Assembly: GCF_907164915.1 (NCBI RefSeq)
Contig: NC_061868.1
Location: forward strand, 20,517,819-20,581,818
Length of the DNA stretch: 64,000 nucleotides
From: Impatiens glandulifera
Taxonomy: Eukaryota; Streptophyta; Magnoliopsida; Ericales; Balsaminaceae
Direction of reading: 5' to 3'
Position 1 is the first letter of the stretch. Every line of letters begins with the position of its first letter. Positions 25,201-36,699 of the stretch are shown in pieces. The translations under genes were made by a program, and so were the position numbers. A model generated the notes under the pieces. That model ran no database searches. It was not told the origin of the DNA and worked only from the letters and a program-made list of their open reading frames with translations.

Positions 25201-25772
25201 TGATTGTGATGGTAATGGTATATTTAACCATTTGATAAAATGGCAAACCAAAACATGTTGTCCTTTGTATTTAATATTTTAAAATATTATGAGAAAAAAA
25301 GTGAAGTTATTTTAGTTGATTATTTGATTAATAAAGTGATTGATATGGGATGAGGATTTGTTACTTCATTAAATAAGGCCTAAGTTTTGTATTGTACTCT
25401 CAACATCATGTTTACAGTATGTGGCTCAAGAGACCGAAATGCAATTGGAAGATGTTGAAATTCTGCTAGTTAAAAGGGCCGATACTACAGGCAACAGCCT
25501 TGATGGGGATATAATAGACCTTTCAGTGTTACTTGGAAACGTCAGCTTACCATCCGACCTGTTTGATTTCTGTAAGGCAATGCTGCAGCCTGTGGAAGGG
25601 AAAGAAACATTGGGAAAACTTAGAAGCAATTCAAGTATTGGCGTCAACCATTTGGTGAGTATCTACTTGTTGATTTCTTATATAAAACTGAAAGTTAAGT
25701 GTTTTTTAACTTTCCAATTTTCACGTGACATTGCAGATTCTTGCATATAGGGTGAAGAATCAACTTAAATAA
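19248..25772 (+). CDS. RING1: RING1-type PRC1 E3 ubiquitin ligase (Polycomb)
   Basis: A nuclear E3 ligase of plant Polycomb repressive complex 1 that monoubiquitinates histone H2A with BMI1-type partners and maintains silencing of developmental genes. Ten exons: 19248-19440, 19544-19589, 20989-21047, 22588-22669, 22820-22940, 23032-23073, 23802-24293, 24370-24477, 25418-25654, 25737-25772. All junctions are GT-AG and the phases agree, giving 471 residues, between Arabidopsis RING1A and RING1B in length. The N terminus is very acidic (residues 40-64). The C3HC4 RING is complete: C95, C98, C111, H113, C116, C119, C131, C134, with the signature ECLHRFCRECIDKSMR. A conserved ELAFHEEE-KQIQDSIAQI helix follows. 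The middle is a basic/Ser-rich linker. A C-terminal RAWUL domain starts near residue 346 (LDVHLMLISLNSK; LCCRPSLLV) and ends ILAYRVKNQLK. Nothing is missing. Long introns 2, 3 and 8 hold dispersed repeats. Confidence 0.94.
21990..22205 (+). repeat. Dispersed repeat in RING1 intron 3 (inverted partner at 25195-25385)
   Basis: Contains CAATCAAATAATCAACTAAAA and a downstream TTTTAAAATAT-AATTACAAAGGA word. Both recur in the same order in the reverse complement of 25195-25385. AT-rich, non-coding and about 200 bp, so probably MITE-like; terminal repeats are not clear to me. Confidence 0.55.
25195..25385 (-). repeat. Dispersed repeat in RING1 intron 8, opposite orientation
   Basis: Reverse-complement partner of 21990-22205 (shared TTTTAGTTGATTATTTGATT). 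The two copies lie in opposite orientation in one transcription unit, so the RING1 pre-mRNA could pair with itself across about 3 kb that includes exons 4-8. Confidence 0.55.
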
Positions 25773-28279
25773 TGGAATGTCTTTGGGTGAAAATCAGAAT
25801 CCTGGTATAACTTTATATTTGAACCTTTTTCCAGGGGAATTGAGCAAGAACATTTTCCTAAGTGTGACAAAAAAAAAATATATATGATAGTACTATACCA
25901 TAACTGAGTGATATTGCTATCTTATTTATAACTTACACATTTCACAGTTTGGAGATTTGATATTTGAATATTCATTATGGACTATATCTTATCTTCTCTT
26001 ATATGTTCTTCAACATTACCTGAAAAACTAGCATGAAATTTTGCTTGAGTTCTAGAATTTTATACAGATTTCTAATCTGGATTTGATTTTTTTTGTGTGA
26101 CCCAGGTTTATTCGGATAGTGGCTAGCATGAGCTTTTTTAGTTTTAATATACTTCATAGCCTTGTTCTCTCTGGGCTTTTTAAAAAACTCATTTAAAATC
26201 AATTTTTAATTAATCACTTCTCAACAATTTACATCACCTATTTCATTAATTAAAATACTCTCTATTTTAAATTATTATTTTTTATTTTATTTATATATAT
26301 CAATACCATTTTTTAAATCTTTTTACTATTCATCACTTCTTCAAAATTATCACCAACAATTGTTTTTTTTTTCTCTCAAACAAGATCCAAAAGGGAGGCT
26401 AAAGTTTGATATTATAAGGGTGATTAAATTCTACACCAGAATCTTTTAATTTTAGGTGACTCTAGTTCTGAATTAAGGTTAGGGTTTTCCTTTCCTTTAC
26501 TTTTTTGCTGTTGCTAGTGTATTATTTTATTTTGGCTTGATTTTGATTAATTCTTGACCTCATAAAATAAATAGAAAAGGATTAAGGTTAGGGTCTCTAG
26601 GGTAATAATTGAGATTGTTTGACATCATGTTAGTTCTATTAGGTTCTTTGCCATTTTGAAATACATGAGTTTATTAAAAGATTAATGTATCTCAGTAATT
26701 AAATGTAAGATTACAAATTCGAGTTTTAATAAGAAAATCATTTATAAATTAAAACAAGAATATACATGTTGTTTTGAGCTAACTTTCAAAATAAAATAAA
26801 AAAATACATTTTAAATTATTTGACATTATTCTTACAATTTTATATTAAAAATATATAAGCTTGGTATTTGTTGAATTATTCGGTTGATGGTGATATTGAA
26901 TTATTTGAATAGTTAGATTTGATTTTTTTTTTTTAAATCAATTCAATAAAATTCGCTATAGATCATGATGCATAAGAGCTTGTTTGACATGGTTTATTTG
27001 GATTAATCTTAAAATTAATTAAAAACTTATCATCACTAATTTATTTTATCACATTTTTTAAATATCAATAAAAAAAAATTCATTCTTAAGCTTTGTTTGG
27101 TTGAACAATAATCAAATGTCATTTTACCCAACATCATTTAATTATATATCAATATTTTTTTAAACAAATTCTTATCTCAAAATTACCGTTAATCAATAAT
27201 TTTTACACAAATCCCTAAATTTATTTAAATATTTCCTTACCGGTAATATCTTACTCATTTGTGATAAATAAAACAGTTATATGTTTCTATATCAAACAAG
27301 TCCTAATTATAAGTGGACATTTTACAATTACGCTAGCATCGGATTGGGTAAGTGGAGAAGCAATTTTATATCAGCTGCGACCCGTTGGCAGCCAATCAGA
27401 GGCTCAGAGCTCCATTAATTTCCATTTTTTTTATTATCCATTATAATTTAAAAATGAACTAACATTAAGATAGAGTTTCATGCCTATTAAAAACTTTTTA
27501 AATAAAAAGGTTAATATATTAGAGTTGAGATAACTTTCTAAAATAATAAAATAATAATAATAGTTTCTCATGTATTTTCAAACCGACTCTATTATTGTCA
27601 AGCCGCCACTCCAGGTACTATCCAATTATTGTCTCATGCCGCCGCCGACTCTTAATTAATGCTACTTTTATTATTTTAATTTTCACACTTTTTTCATTAA
27701 TCAATTAATCCTACCGACAAACTTTATATATATATAAATATATATGAATTTATAAATACAAAGTTTGATTTCAGCTTAAGCACTCTATTGTATATGTTAC
27801 TTTTGTAACATTTAGATAAATATAACTTAAATATTGAAGTCTAGTCAAATTAAAGATCATTATTATCTCTCCCAAGTTGCCTATTTAGAAAGTTTGAATT
27901 CAAGATAGGTCATTAAAGATATATTTACAATCAAGTGGTTTAAAATAATTATTATATTTAGTATTGATAAGAGAATTCAACGTTCAAAATATGTTAATTA
28001 TTTCATCGTTTTTTATTACAAGTATGTATATATTTTAATTTTAAATAAATAATAATAGCCATATTAATTGCTTAGTAGTTAATATGATAAATTTAATTTG
28101 TATATCACATCTAAGTTATCTCTAATTACATATTATTTTTCTTTATTGATTCAATCTGAACAGATATTTAATCTATCAAATAATAATAAAATATTGCTAT
28201 ATTATGATCTATTTAAATAACCAAATCATTTAAGTAACACTCAAAATATATTAATTAAAATTCTGATTTATAAATATAT
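25773..28279. other. RING1 3' flank and AT-rich intergenic DNA
   Basis: No gene is recognised. The first ~200 bp should include the RING1 3' UTR. The rest is AT-rich, with words common to plant dispersed repeats (for example GCTTGTTTGACATGGTTTAT near 26979 and GCTTTGTTTGGTTGAACAA near 27090, which resemble ends of hAT-like MITEs), but no clear terminal repeats were found. Confidence 0.5.
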
Positions 28280-28371
28280 GTTACTGTTAGATAAATCCAG
28301 ACCGGTTCAAATAAACCTAACTTAAATAAACTTTCCATGCAGGAACAAGGAACCGGACCGGATGAACAATA

Positions 28372-29885
28372 CAACATATAAAGAAATCCTACCGGGCTTC
28401 ACGCAAAAGGAATGCATCGACAGATTGGAGGAAGTAGAGGACCTGATGTTGCGCCTCACAAAATCCAACACAATTCAAGAGGTACAAAGCCGAACCCGTC
28501 TCCTGATACCGAGGATCCAACTTCGGAAACTAAGAAAGCGCATCCGGAAAATTAAGGAAGAGTATATCGAGACGGGATCGGTGGACACCGTAGCGCCGCG
28601 GGTGTTAACAAGGCTTGCAAAAGGCAAAATGAAAATACTTCAAGAAATCGAGCGGCTGGAAGCGATATGCAACCGAAAGCAAGTACCGGTCTATACTGCT
28701 CCGGTAATCGAAAAATTTCCAGTTAACTGTCCAACACCTCCAAGGGAGGTTGAGGTACCGATCTTGGAGGTTGAGGTACCAATCTTGGAGGTTGAGGTAC
28801 CGATCTTGGAGGATGCGGCACAATTAGAACTTCCAAATAAAAATGCTGCACCAATAGATTCCAGTGACAGAGCCGATCCAGATCCCACCGAGCACTCGCC
28901 TCCCCCACCACCGGAAGTCACCGCTTCGGACCCTCCTGAAGAATGGGCTGCTAAAGAATGGGTTGAAGACCGACTTCAAAAGCTTGAAGCATCCATATCG
29001 GAACGGATCGATGACCGCATACAAGAACACAACGTGTCCGAGCTTCAACCATTCAAAGATAAATACAACGGAATAGTTGATTCGGCCATGAAGTTCACCG
29101 ATGTGACAAAGCTGCTTCTAGAAAAACATCAAGAACAACTCTCACAACTCGGCATCGGTCTATGGGAAGAAGCGGGTGAGCGCGAAAAATGTGTTCAGCA
29201 AACCGCAACTCTGGAGGATGTGACCTCCAACTTAAAGAAGGATTTCGAACGGGTCGACACGACAATTAACCGGGTCTCAGAACTCTAAAAGACAAACGAG
29301 AGTCTCGTGGCCGAAGTAAAGGCACTTACCGAACAGATGGCCGAAATTCTAAAGGCTAAGGAGAACGCGGACGCCGCGGCTATAGAGGCGGATGCTCAAG
29401 TGGCTAAAAGGGTCCAGGATGCGCTGGATGCCGAAGTTAGCAAAGATAAAGAGGCGCCGCGATCGTCTCAACTAACCGAAGCGGAAGTGGAAGCCGCGCG
29501 AATTCAAAGAGGAGAGGCCCTGTTCCCAGGGTTTGCTGATAAAGTAGCCGCTCGAGCTGCAGAGGATGCTGAACGGTTTGAAAGGGAGGAACGGAGGCTA
29601 AAAGCTTTTGCAAAGGAAAACGAGAAGAAGAAGAAGGCGGCCGCCTCCGCTTCAGCACCGAAAAAGAGACAGAGGGAGGCTCCTAAGAAAGTTCAGATAG
29701 CCGAGATGTTCAAAGAAATCTCTGAACCGGTCACTACGGGTACTTCGCAGCAAGCCGACCTAGTCGAGGACGAAGTCGAAGAACAGCTGCGGTCCCGGTC
29801 TAAAAGGCGACGCTCTTCCGAACAGACCAGGCAACAGCAACCGAAGAAAAAGAAGAGCGCCTATGATTTCACGGACTCTGAATAG
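28372..29885 (+). pseudogene. Accessory (env-position) ORF, C-terminal part, one nonsense codon
   Basis: A single reading frame runs from the 5' LTR fragment to TAA 29883-29885, broken only by TAA at 29286-29288. Its apparent ATG (28362) lies inside the LTR fragment and is a deletion by-product, so the genuine N terminus is lost. The product has a helical, charged N-terminal part, a VEVPILE motif repeated three times (21-bp units near 28750-28810), a Pro/acidic linker, then long heptad-like coiled-coil sequence on both sides of the stop, and a very basic tail (RSKRRRSSE; PKKKKSAYD) resembling a nuclear signal. It sits directly upstream of the polypurine tract, like 1-1134. Function unknown. 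Confidence 0.65.
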
Positions 29886-30005
29886 GGACTATCCTTCTTT
29901 TCTTACTGGCCTTAGTATCTCTATATATTTTGTCTCTTCCGGTCATCTACATATAAATATATAAAGTTATTTTTAATCCGGCCTTATTTTGCATTTCTAC
30001 TTAGT

Positions 30006-30217
30006 TTTGATAATTTTAAATAAAATAATCAAAAAGGGAGAAATTGATAAGATAAAAGATAGAGACTCATATAAAAACTTTTCCAAAATTTTTCTCAAAC
30101 ACTTTTCGAAAAATTCTCCCAAGTCAAAAATCCGGCCAAACAAAACAACCGGCCTACGGTTGCAAACTTACATGATTTTGATAATTTTAAATAAAATAAT
30201 CAAAAAGGGAGAAATTG
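30006..30217 (+). other. Duplicated polypurine tract, second copy primes the 3' LTR
   Basis: An identical ~41-bp segment containing AATCAAAAAGGGAGAAATTG ends at 30046 and again at 30217, 171 bp apart. The second copy abuts the LTR start at 30216. The spacer carries decayed ACCGGCC words. This mirrors 1566-1728. Confidence 0.8.
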
Positions 30218-31538
30218 TTAGATAAATCCAGACCGGTTCAAATAAACCTAACTTAAATAAACTTTCCATGCAGGAACAAGGAACCGGACCGGATGAACAA
30301 TAGAACCGACTAAAGAAACCTAACCGGTCAAGCTACCAAACCGATCAAGAGTATTCGGAACGTGACCGCACAAAGAAAGGATCGGCCAAAGCTCAAAACC
30401 GGAATCATCAAACAGCCGATCATCCACAAGACGAATAACCGGAAGAAGTCCGGTTACATCACTACCAAAGACATTCGGCCAAGTCAAAAGACCGACCAGT
30501 ACAAGAAGACATTTCGGGTATCTGTTGAGAATGATACCAAAGGAACAGACTGAATACTTCCATATCCATGCAAGTCTGAGGAAAGACTTTAGGCTGCAGA
30601 AAACAGTACTACCGGATCCTTCTACTTCGGGATAAGCCAGAAAGGAAATCTTCAAAGTACAGACAACTGTCCAAACAGACAGTGCCTATATCAAGTAAAA
30701 GACAAACCCGACAGGCTTGTTCTACACACCGAATGAACAGACCGCCAGGTCTGAGACATAATGCCAGGTCTGAGATTGACCATCAGGTCTGAGGAGACGA
30801 CCGCAGGTCTGAACCTCTGAAACACTGAATCACTGCACCTCTGATCAGCCAATCAAATTCAAGGCAGTGAAATATGACCGTTGGCATATTTCACCTATAA
30901 AAGGAGGCAGTTGCAGAAGAGTAAATGTGGGACAACGAGAGACTTAAGACATTAAGAGACAACTGTGATATTGAGAGCATTTACTACAAGTGATAAAGTG
31001 TGCTGTGCTAGAAAGCCTAAGTGTTGAAAGTTAAAGTGTGTTTTACAATTTCGGTGTAAATTGTAAGAGTGTTATCGAGCAGGAAATAAGTCTCGATCGG
31101 CTTGTACTTGTATTCCTTAGTGAATATCCTTCTCGCGGTTTCGAGAGGAAGGGGTGACGTAGGAGTTTTATCTCCGAACATCCATAAAATCTGTTGTGTT
31201 ATTTACTTTCTGCCGGCTTCATTATATAACCGACTAACTTAACCATGCCGCTCCAAACCGACTTTATACTAACCATACTGAATATCCAGATTACCGAAAC
31301 CAACCCACCATCTCCAAATCTTCATCATCCGAAACCGACCGTGCCTATCATACAAGCGTGCCGCTTCAACCTGAAAGCAAACCTCTTCCACGCTTGAACC
31401 TAGTTCAAGGGTTTGTGACAAGTTGTGTAGTATTGAAACCCCGGTGTTAATCTCTAACCGGATTAACCACCACCCTACGAGTGAGAACCGCTAACCGGTC
31501 CAACCCCCGGTCCACCAGCGGCGACCTAGATCCTAACA
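30216..31538 (+). repeat. Full 3' LTR of the deleted SIRE-like element
   Basis: A 1323-bp LTR, TGTTAGATAAATCC to GATCCTAACA. GCCAATCAAA at 30848-30857 and TATAAAAGG at 30896-30904 form a CAAT/TATA promoter. Four to five copies of a short GCCAGGTCTGAG-like repeat (30741-30815) lie just upstream. The conserved hairpin core is at 31128-31190. A related + strand fragment lies at 58179-58814 and a related inverted end at 58821-59163. Confidence 0.88.
31128..31190 (+). promoter_or_regulatory. Conserved LTR hairpin and core (copy 3)
   Basis: CCTTCTCG (31128-31135) faces CGAGAGGAAGG (31142-31152), then GGGTGACGTAGGAG and a CCGAACATCCATAAA core. The base pairs at the top of the stem differ from copies 1 and 2 but still pair, a compensatory pattern. 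Confidence 0.55.
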
Positions 31539-31543
31539 GTTAC

Positions 31544-31868
31544 AAATATATCAACTTAGTCTTCCTATACTGTTTAATAAATTTTTTGTTTAAAATTATT
31601 GTTGTGGTGTTTTTTGTAATTCATTTTAATCGATTACTGAATATAATTTTTTTAAAAGTAGGACCATACTATTAAGACTTAAAAAAATTATATTGTATAC
31701 TAAATTACTTTAAAATTATTCATTGTAAGCTCTTTCTAACAAAAGACATATTATTTGTTTGGTCATCCGGTTTTTTAGCCTGTAATGGTACATATTTTTC
31801 TTGTCATAGATAATTAGTTATATTTGAGTTCATGTTTTATTTTATTTATTTTATTATTATTATTATTA

Positions 31869-31899
<31 letters not shown>

Positions 31900-32369
31900 T
31901 TTGTTAGATGTGGTATCTTATTTAATCCGATCATATATTTTATTTTGAATTTTTATAATTTACATAATATTTTGAGTTGGTAGTGAATTGTTTAATGTTT
32001 ATATTATTCGATTGTCTTGGTGATCATTTCTCAAGTTCGTGTCCGTTTCACTCTTTTAGCTGCAAAGGATATAGAGTTATCGAATTTACATTTTTTTTTT
32101 TCATTTTTCAATAAAAAGAGTTTCTCACATTTTTGACCATATAGGTAGATTGTCTATTATTACTTGACATAATTTTTACCGGTGTTACTTACTAACCCTC
32201 GATCAATGATAATTTTTACTACTGCACATAATATTTAATTAAGATTCTTCATTTAATTGATGTATTCGGTTTACTCTACTTCATCACTAATTATTACAAA
32301 AGAAATATTTTCCTATATCCAGATACTCTCTTTAGTTCGATTGTTATTCTAAATGTTAGTTCAAGACCC
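31544..32369. other. Intergenic DNA with (ATT)n microsatellite
   Basis: The microsatellite lies at about 31852-31901. No gene or other structure is seen; AT-rich throughout. Confidence 0.6.
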
Positions 32370-35300
32370 TATTTTTTATGGTATTATAACCCCCGGAAAA
32401 CCCTCAAGTTTAGGTTTCCATGAAAAGCTCGAGGTTCAAGAATTTTAACATCGGTTTGTATGTCAGAAATTTTCTTTTAAAATAAAACATTATTTAAAAT
32501 ATTTACAGTATTGGAATTAATTAAAATAATTAATTTGGGGTTCAATTTAAAATAATCCGAGGATTTGCGGTAATTAAATTACAATTTGATTTTTTAGAAA
32601 TCCATTTGTTTAAATTATTTAAATATAATTTATTTAAAAGATTATTTGTTTAGAAATAGAGTCATGAATTAATTTTTGAAAATCAATAAAAAGTGGCGTA
32701 CGTATACAAACATATTGGTCATAGTTTCTTTTAGTTCGTAGTTTGGTGATACTCAGGAAAGGGCTTTCGTGCTTCATCATCCATACCCGTTTTAAAAATG
32801 GTATCTACTCATAAAGTTGGTTTTAAAAAATAGGTTGTATCACATTTTTATTTTTACCGATTATTCTTCCGGTCCTAGTCATTCTTCTAGATTTAGCGTT
32901 ATTTAAAATATTGAAATAATAATATTTAAATGCTAATATTTATTGCTGGTGATAACTAGGGAAGATAATACCTGAAGAGCATTAGTCATTTTTAAGCGTG
33001 TTAGAGTTTAGAAATAAACACAAATAAACATCTAACAAACCTTAATTAAAATATTTTTTGTAGAAATATCCCAAAAATATTTTAAAAGCATTTTCTATTT
33101 TTTTGGGATTTTTAAAAAATAGTTTGGGGTTCTAAAATTACAAAAATAATTTTGGGTTTTGAAAAGTGGAACCAAACAGGCCTTAGGACCGGAGTCTTAG
33201 GCCTTGGGTTCGTTTTTGTCGGTTGAGTCTAAAAACCCTCGGTCCAGGTCAAGGAACCTCTCTGTCGAGGCTTGGGATCTTCGGTTAGAGTGCCAAAGTC
33301 CCTCAGTCTGGTGGTAAGGACTCTCGGTCCTTGACTAATATCATTGGTTTAGGTGTATAAACCCACCAGTCATGGATTAGCTCTAGGCTAAGTTCATCGG
33401 TCATGGGTTAGACCCCTTTATCGGACTTCTCGGTCATGGGTGGAGGTTATTAGTCTTAGGTTCGAATTTTTGGTCGGATGTAAAAATCATCGGTCAGACC
33501 TTTTGGTCCTAGCCCAAGAACATCGGTCCTATTGAATTTTTTGGTCAGACCTCTCGGTCCTAAGTTTGAATTTCTTTGTCCTAGGTCTTGGTCCGGACTG
33601 ATGATTGTCCGTCGGACCTCTCAGTCCTAGGTTAGACCTATCGGTCCTCAAGAACATAAAAGTGCATGTTTTGTAATTTTGATTTTTTAGCTTGGATTTT
33701 TTTATCCAAGGGCTTGGGTAGTTTCATAAAGTTCCCCAAAACATGTTGATCATCATCTTAAGGTATCAATCAACCTAGATGATGATCAAATTCAAAACAG
33801 TTTATGATTAAAAATTGAATTTTTGGTTTTAAAACTGCTTTGAGGAGAAATGAACTATCTAATGGCTTCTTTATATCTCATATACTTGATTGGTATCAAA
33901 ACAAGAATACTGGTCGTTCATTTTGACCAAATCAAGAATTCCAAATTTTCAATTTATTTTAAAATTTTAATTTTGATCAAACATGATAAAGATGGATCAA
34001 ACAAGATCCAAATAGTTGTTCAAAAATATTACAATTATATTGGGAAGCTTTCTGGGCCATGATTTAAGAGAATTAACCTGAAAATAATAAATATGTTTTT
34101 TGTTAAATTCAAATTTGGGTTTTTTTAATTTAGGTTGATTGAGTGTTTCTAACATATCCATAAAGTTTATAAATGATCCTATTTTTTATTTTCAACCATA
34201 AAACATCATAAACAGCAAACATACAAACTTATGCAATTTGAAATATAAATTCAAACTGTGAAAATGAATTAGAGGGTGATTGAAACCTTCACAATGATTG
34301 GAAAACACTCTTAGATTCTTAGAGAAGCTTTTGGGATGCTCAGATCTAAGCTTTAAAGCCTCAAACAAAAAATTTGAAAAATTTGAAAACTTGAAACTTT
34401 AATGTCGGATTTTTGATTTTCTTCGATTTGAAGGTGGAGAGTGGATCTCTTGCGTTCGGAATGATTCAGGAAAGCTATTTATAGCCTCCCAAGGTCGGTT
34501 GATCCATCCAAGTGGATCGAATCATCCAAAAACCATTAATGGTATTTTGGCTGTTATTGAGTCAACTGGCCGGAATAGGGATGATTCATCCTTATTATTA
34601 TAGGAGAAATGATCACCGAAGTAGGGTGATCATTTCAGTATTTAAATCAGCCGTTTTGGTTGAGTTAGGAGGAAGTTCCACTTTTGAGAAATTAAAAGTG
34701 GATTTTGATCTTATCTTCTCCCGCGATTGCGATGAATACGAAGGTGGAGCATGAAACAACGTCGTTTCATGTGTTTTAACGCGTTCCGTCAACGGTTTGT
34801 CCAACGTTGTTGATGTTTGGGCGTTCTATTAGTGATTTGGCTAACGAGCGCTAGCCAATCTGGTGAGACGCGGACGCGCGCCTCTTCGGTTACAATCGGC
34901 TACGCAAGCGCGCTTGGAACGTTGGATGATAATCCAACGTCCATCCGATTGATGCGGTTCCTGTTGTAGAAATAAATATGTATTTCGGCTACACCCGATT
35001 AAAAATTTATTTTTATTTTAAAACCTTAAGAGTTTGTTTGAAATTGATTTTTCTTTCATCTTTTGACTTTTAATTTTGATATTTTTAAATACACAAAATA
35101 TTAAAATAAATATGTCAAATATTTTACTATTTTTTTTATTTTTTTATTGAATATTTTAGGGTTAAATAAATAATTTTTGGGATGAAATGGGTACCTCATT
35201 TTATCCTTAATTATTTATTTTATTCTCTAGATTTTTTCTAAAATTATTTTAAGATAAATGAGTACATTTATCCCAAATAATTTTAATTTTTAATTTTGGT

Positions 35301-35465
35301 CATTTTTCTTAATTAATTAAGCTTTAATTATCATAATAATCAATCTAATTAATTATTTTAATTGGGTTTTGGCCTTAAATTAATTATTTTGATTTTATTT
35401 ATTCAAAAATAAATCAAATAATTATTTTAATTTTATAAATTGGTGTGTAAATTTTTTGTGCTTAC
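32370..35465 (-). repeat. Degenerate Gypsy-type LTR-like block, reverse orientation
   Basis: No coding sequence. Its right end (about 34980-35465) is the reverse complement of 55072-55550: both share TTTATTTTTATTTTAAAACC, a GAAAGAAAAAT-type segment, AATATTTT(A/C)CC words and a TGTAA..TTACA-like terminus (35461-35465 here, 55072 there). Its middle resembles 9037-9910. I infer a solo or truncated LTR of a Gypsy family on the minus strand. The left boundary is a guess, and no target duplication was found. Confidence 0.4.
33180..33660. repeat. Degenerate CGGTCCTAGG-type tandem repeat
   Basis: About a dozen irregular units of 30-45 bp built around (T/C)CGGTC(C/A)T(A/T)GG(T) and TCGGTCAGACC words. 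It is much more GC-rich than its surroundings and lies inside the LTR-like block, as tandem repeats often do in large plant LTRs. Confidence 0.6.
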
Positions 35466-36699
35466 ATATACTATTCTATATTTCTTGGAAGAATTTAATT
35501 CACTCTTACATTGACTATATCGCTTAGACGCCATTAGTCATATGGCTTCAAAACTTGTGTAGTCAGACATATGAGTATGAGTTCCCTACCGGGGGCTTTC
35601 CCTTCGTGGTATTTACACGTCTGGTCCGAAGCTAAAACTCAAGAAAGCTAAGATAAATAATCAGCAACCCTCTAACGAGAGAAAAAAGAGAAGAATAAAT
35701 AGGATATCACTTATACTACCCCAAACATATAAAACACTTTGAAAAGCCCACATTCGGCTAAGGCTTTTTGTTGCCCTTAGAAAAAGAATTTTCTAAGAAG
35801 TCTCACTCCTATTAGTATAGAAACTCGAAGTGGAATAAAAGGTAAAATCCAAGCATATTGATATGTATATTCCATAAAAAAAAATTACATAATTACATTT
35901 TTTTACTTGTTAATATTTACTATTTGAGGAAAGAAGACTGGAAAAAGAAAGAGGATGGAGCGTAAGTCCTTGTCATCGACCAGTTGTAAATATCTGACGG
36001 CTTTGAAGCCGTTTTTAATTATTGGGCTCAAAAATATTTCGCTTCTCCTCCCATTTTGATTGATTCGCTTCATCTTTGCACAAGTGCTTGGAATGCCCCT
36101 AGTTGGGTTTTATTTTGTGATTTGTAGCTTCAGTTTCCGTTTATTGAATTCCTATTTATAAGCAACATTTCCAATTTTCCATAGATAGTCACCATAGTTT
36201 TTTTTTTTTTATCTTCTTTGTCTGAAAATAGATTTGATTTGCTTCATTTGTGATCATTTATACCAATTCTTCTTTCTATTGTCGACTCCGAGCGAATGCT
36301 TGAATGAATTGAATAAGTTCAATTCGAAGGGTTGAAAGTAGTAAATGGGTAGGTATTGAAATGTGCATACATCATTTAACTAAATAAAAGTAAGACGGTC
36401 AGAAAATAGAAAAAGCTGACATAACTCACGAAGAAATTACAAATTTGTTTTGATATTCGTTATTGTAATTTTAATTATTACAAATTTATTATATTATTTA
36501 ATATTTATAAAAATTTTATTTAGTTGTTTTGATTTTATTGATGTAACTTTGTAATTTAATTTTGTTTTTAAGTAACTATTTATTTGAATTAATAATAAAC
36601 TTAAAAATTTATTTTAAAAAAATAGGAAAATTCATTTTAGGATCAAGCATATCAAGCATGAGGTTTGTTTGTTGGAGATTTTTTAAATAATTTAGGTTA
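35466..36699. other. Intergenic DNA, nothing recognised
   Basis: Contains a moderately GC-rich stretch at 35510-35640 (CCTACCGGGGGCTTTCCC) that stands out from the AT-rich background but that I cannot assign. No ORF with protein-like composition. Confidence 0.5.

Larger units (their letters stand above)
28280..31543 (+). mobile_element. Deleted SIRE-like Copia element with target duplication GTTAC
   Basis: Direct repeats GTTAC at 28280-28284 and 31539-31543 flank a unit starting TGTTAG (28285) and ending TAACA (31538), the expected outcome of LTR-retrotransposon integration. Inside are an 87-bp 5' LTR fragment (28285-28371), an accessory ORF remnant, a doubled polypurine tract and a full 3' LTR. 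The primer-binding site, gag, protease, integrase and RT are all absent. The 87 bp are identical to the start of the 3' LTR, so the insertion is young. Reverse transcription rebuilds both LTRs, so the loss of about 1.2 kb of the 5' LTR plus gag-pol must be later than insertion. Confidence 0.9.

Noticed and set aside
35510..35640. Possible organelle-derived insert because of higher GC and CCGGGGGC-like words
   Set aside because: I could not match it to any plastid or mitochondrial gene or tRNA, so no claim is made.
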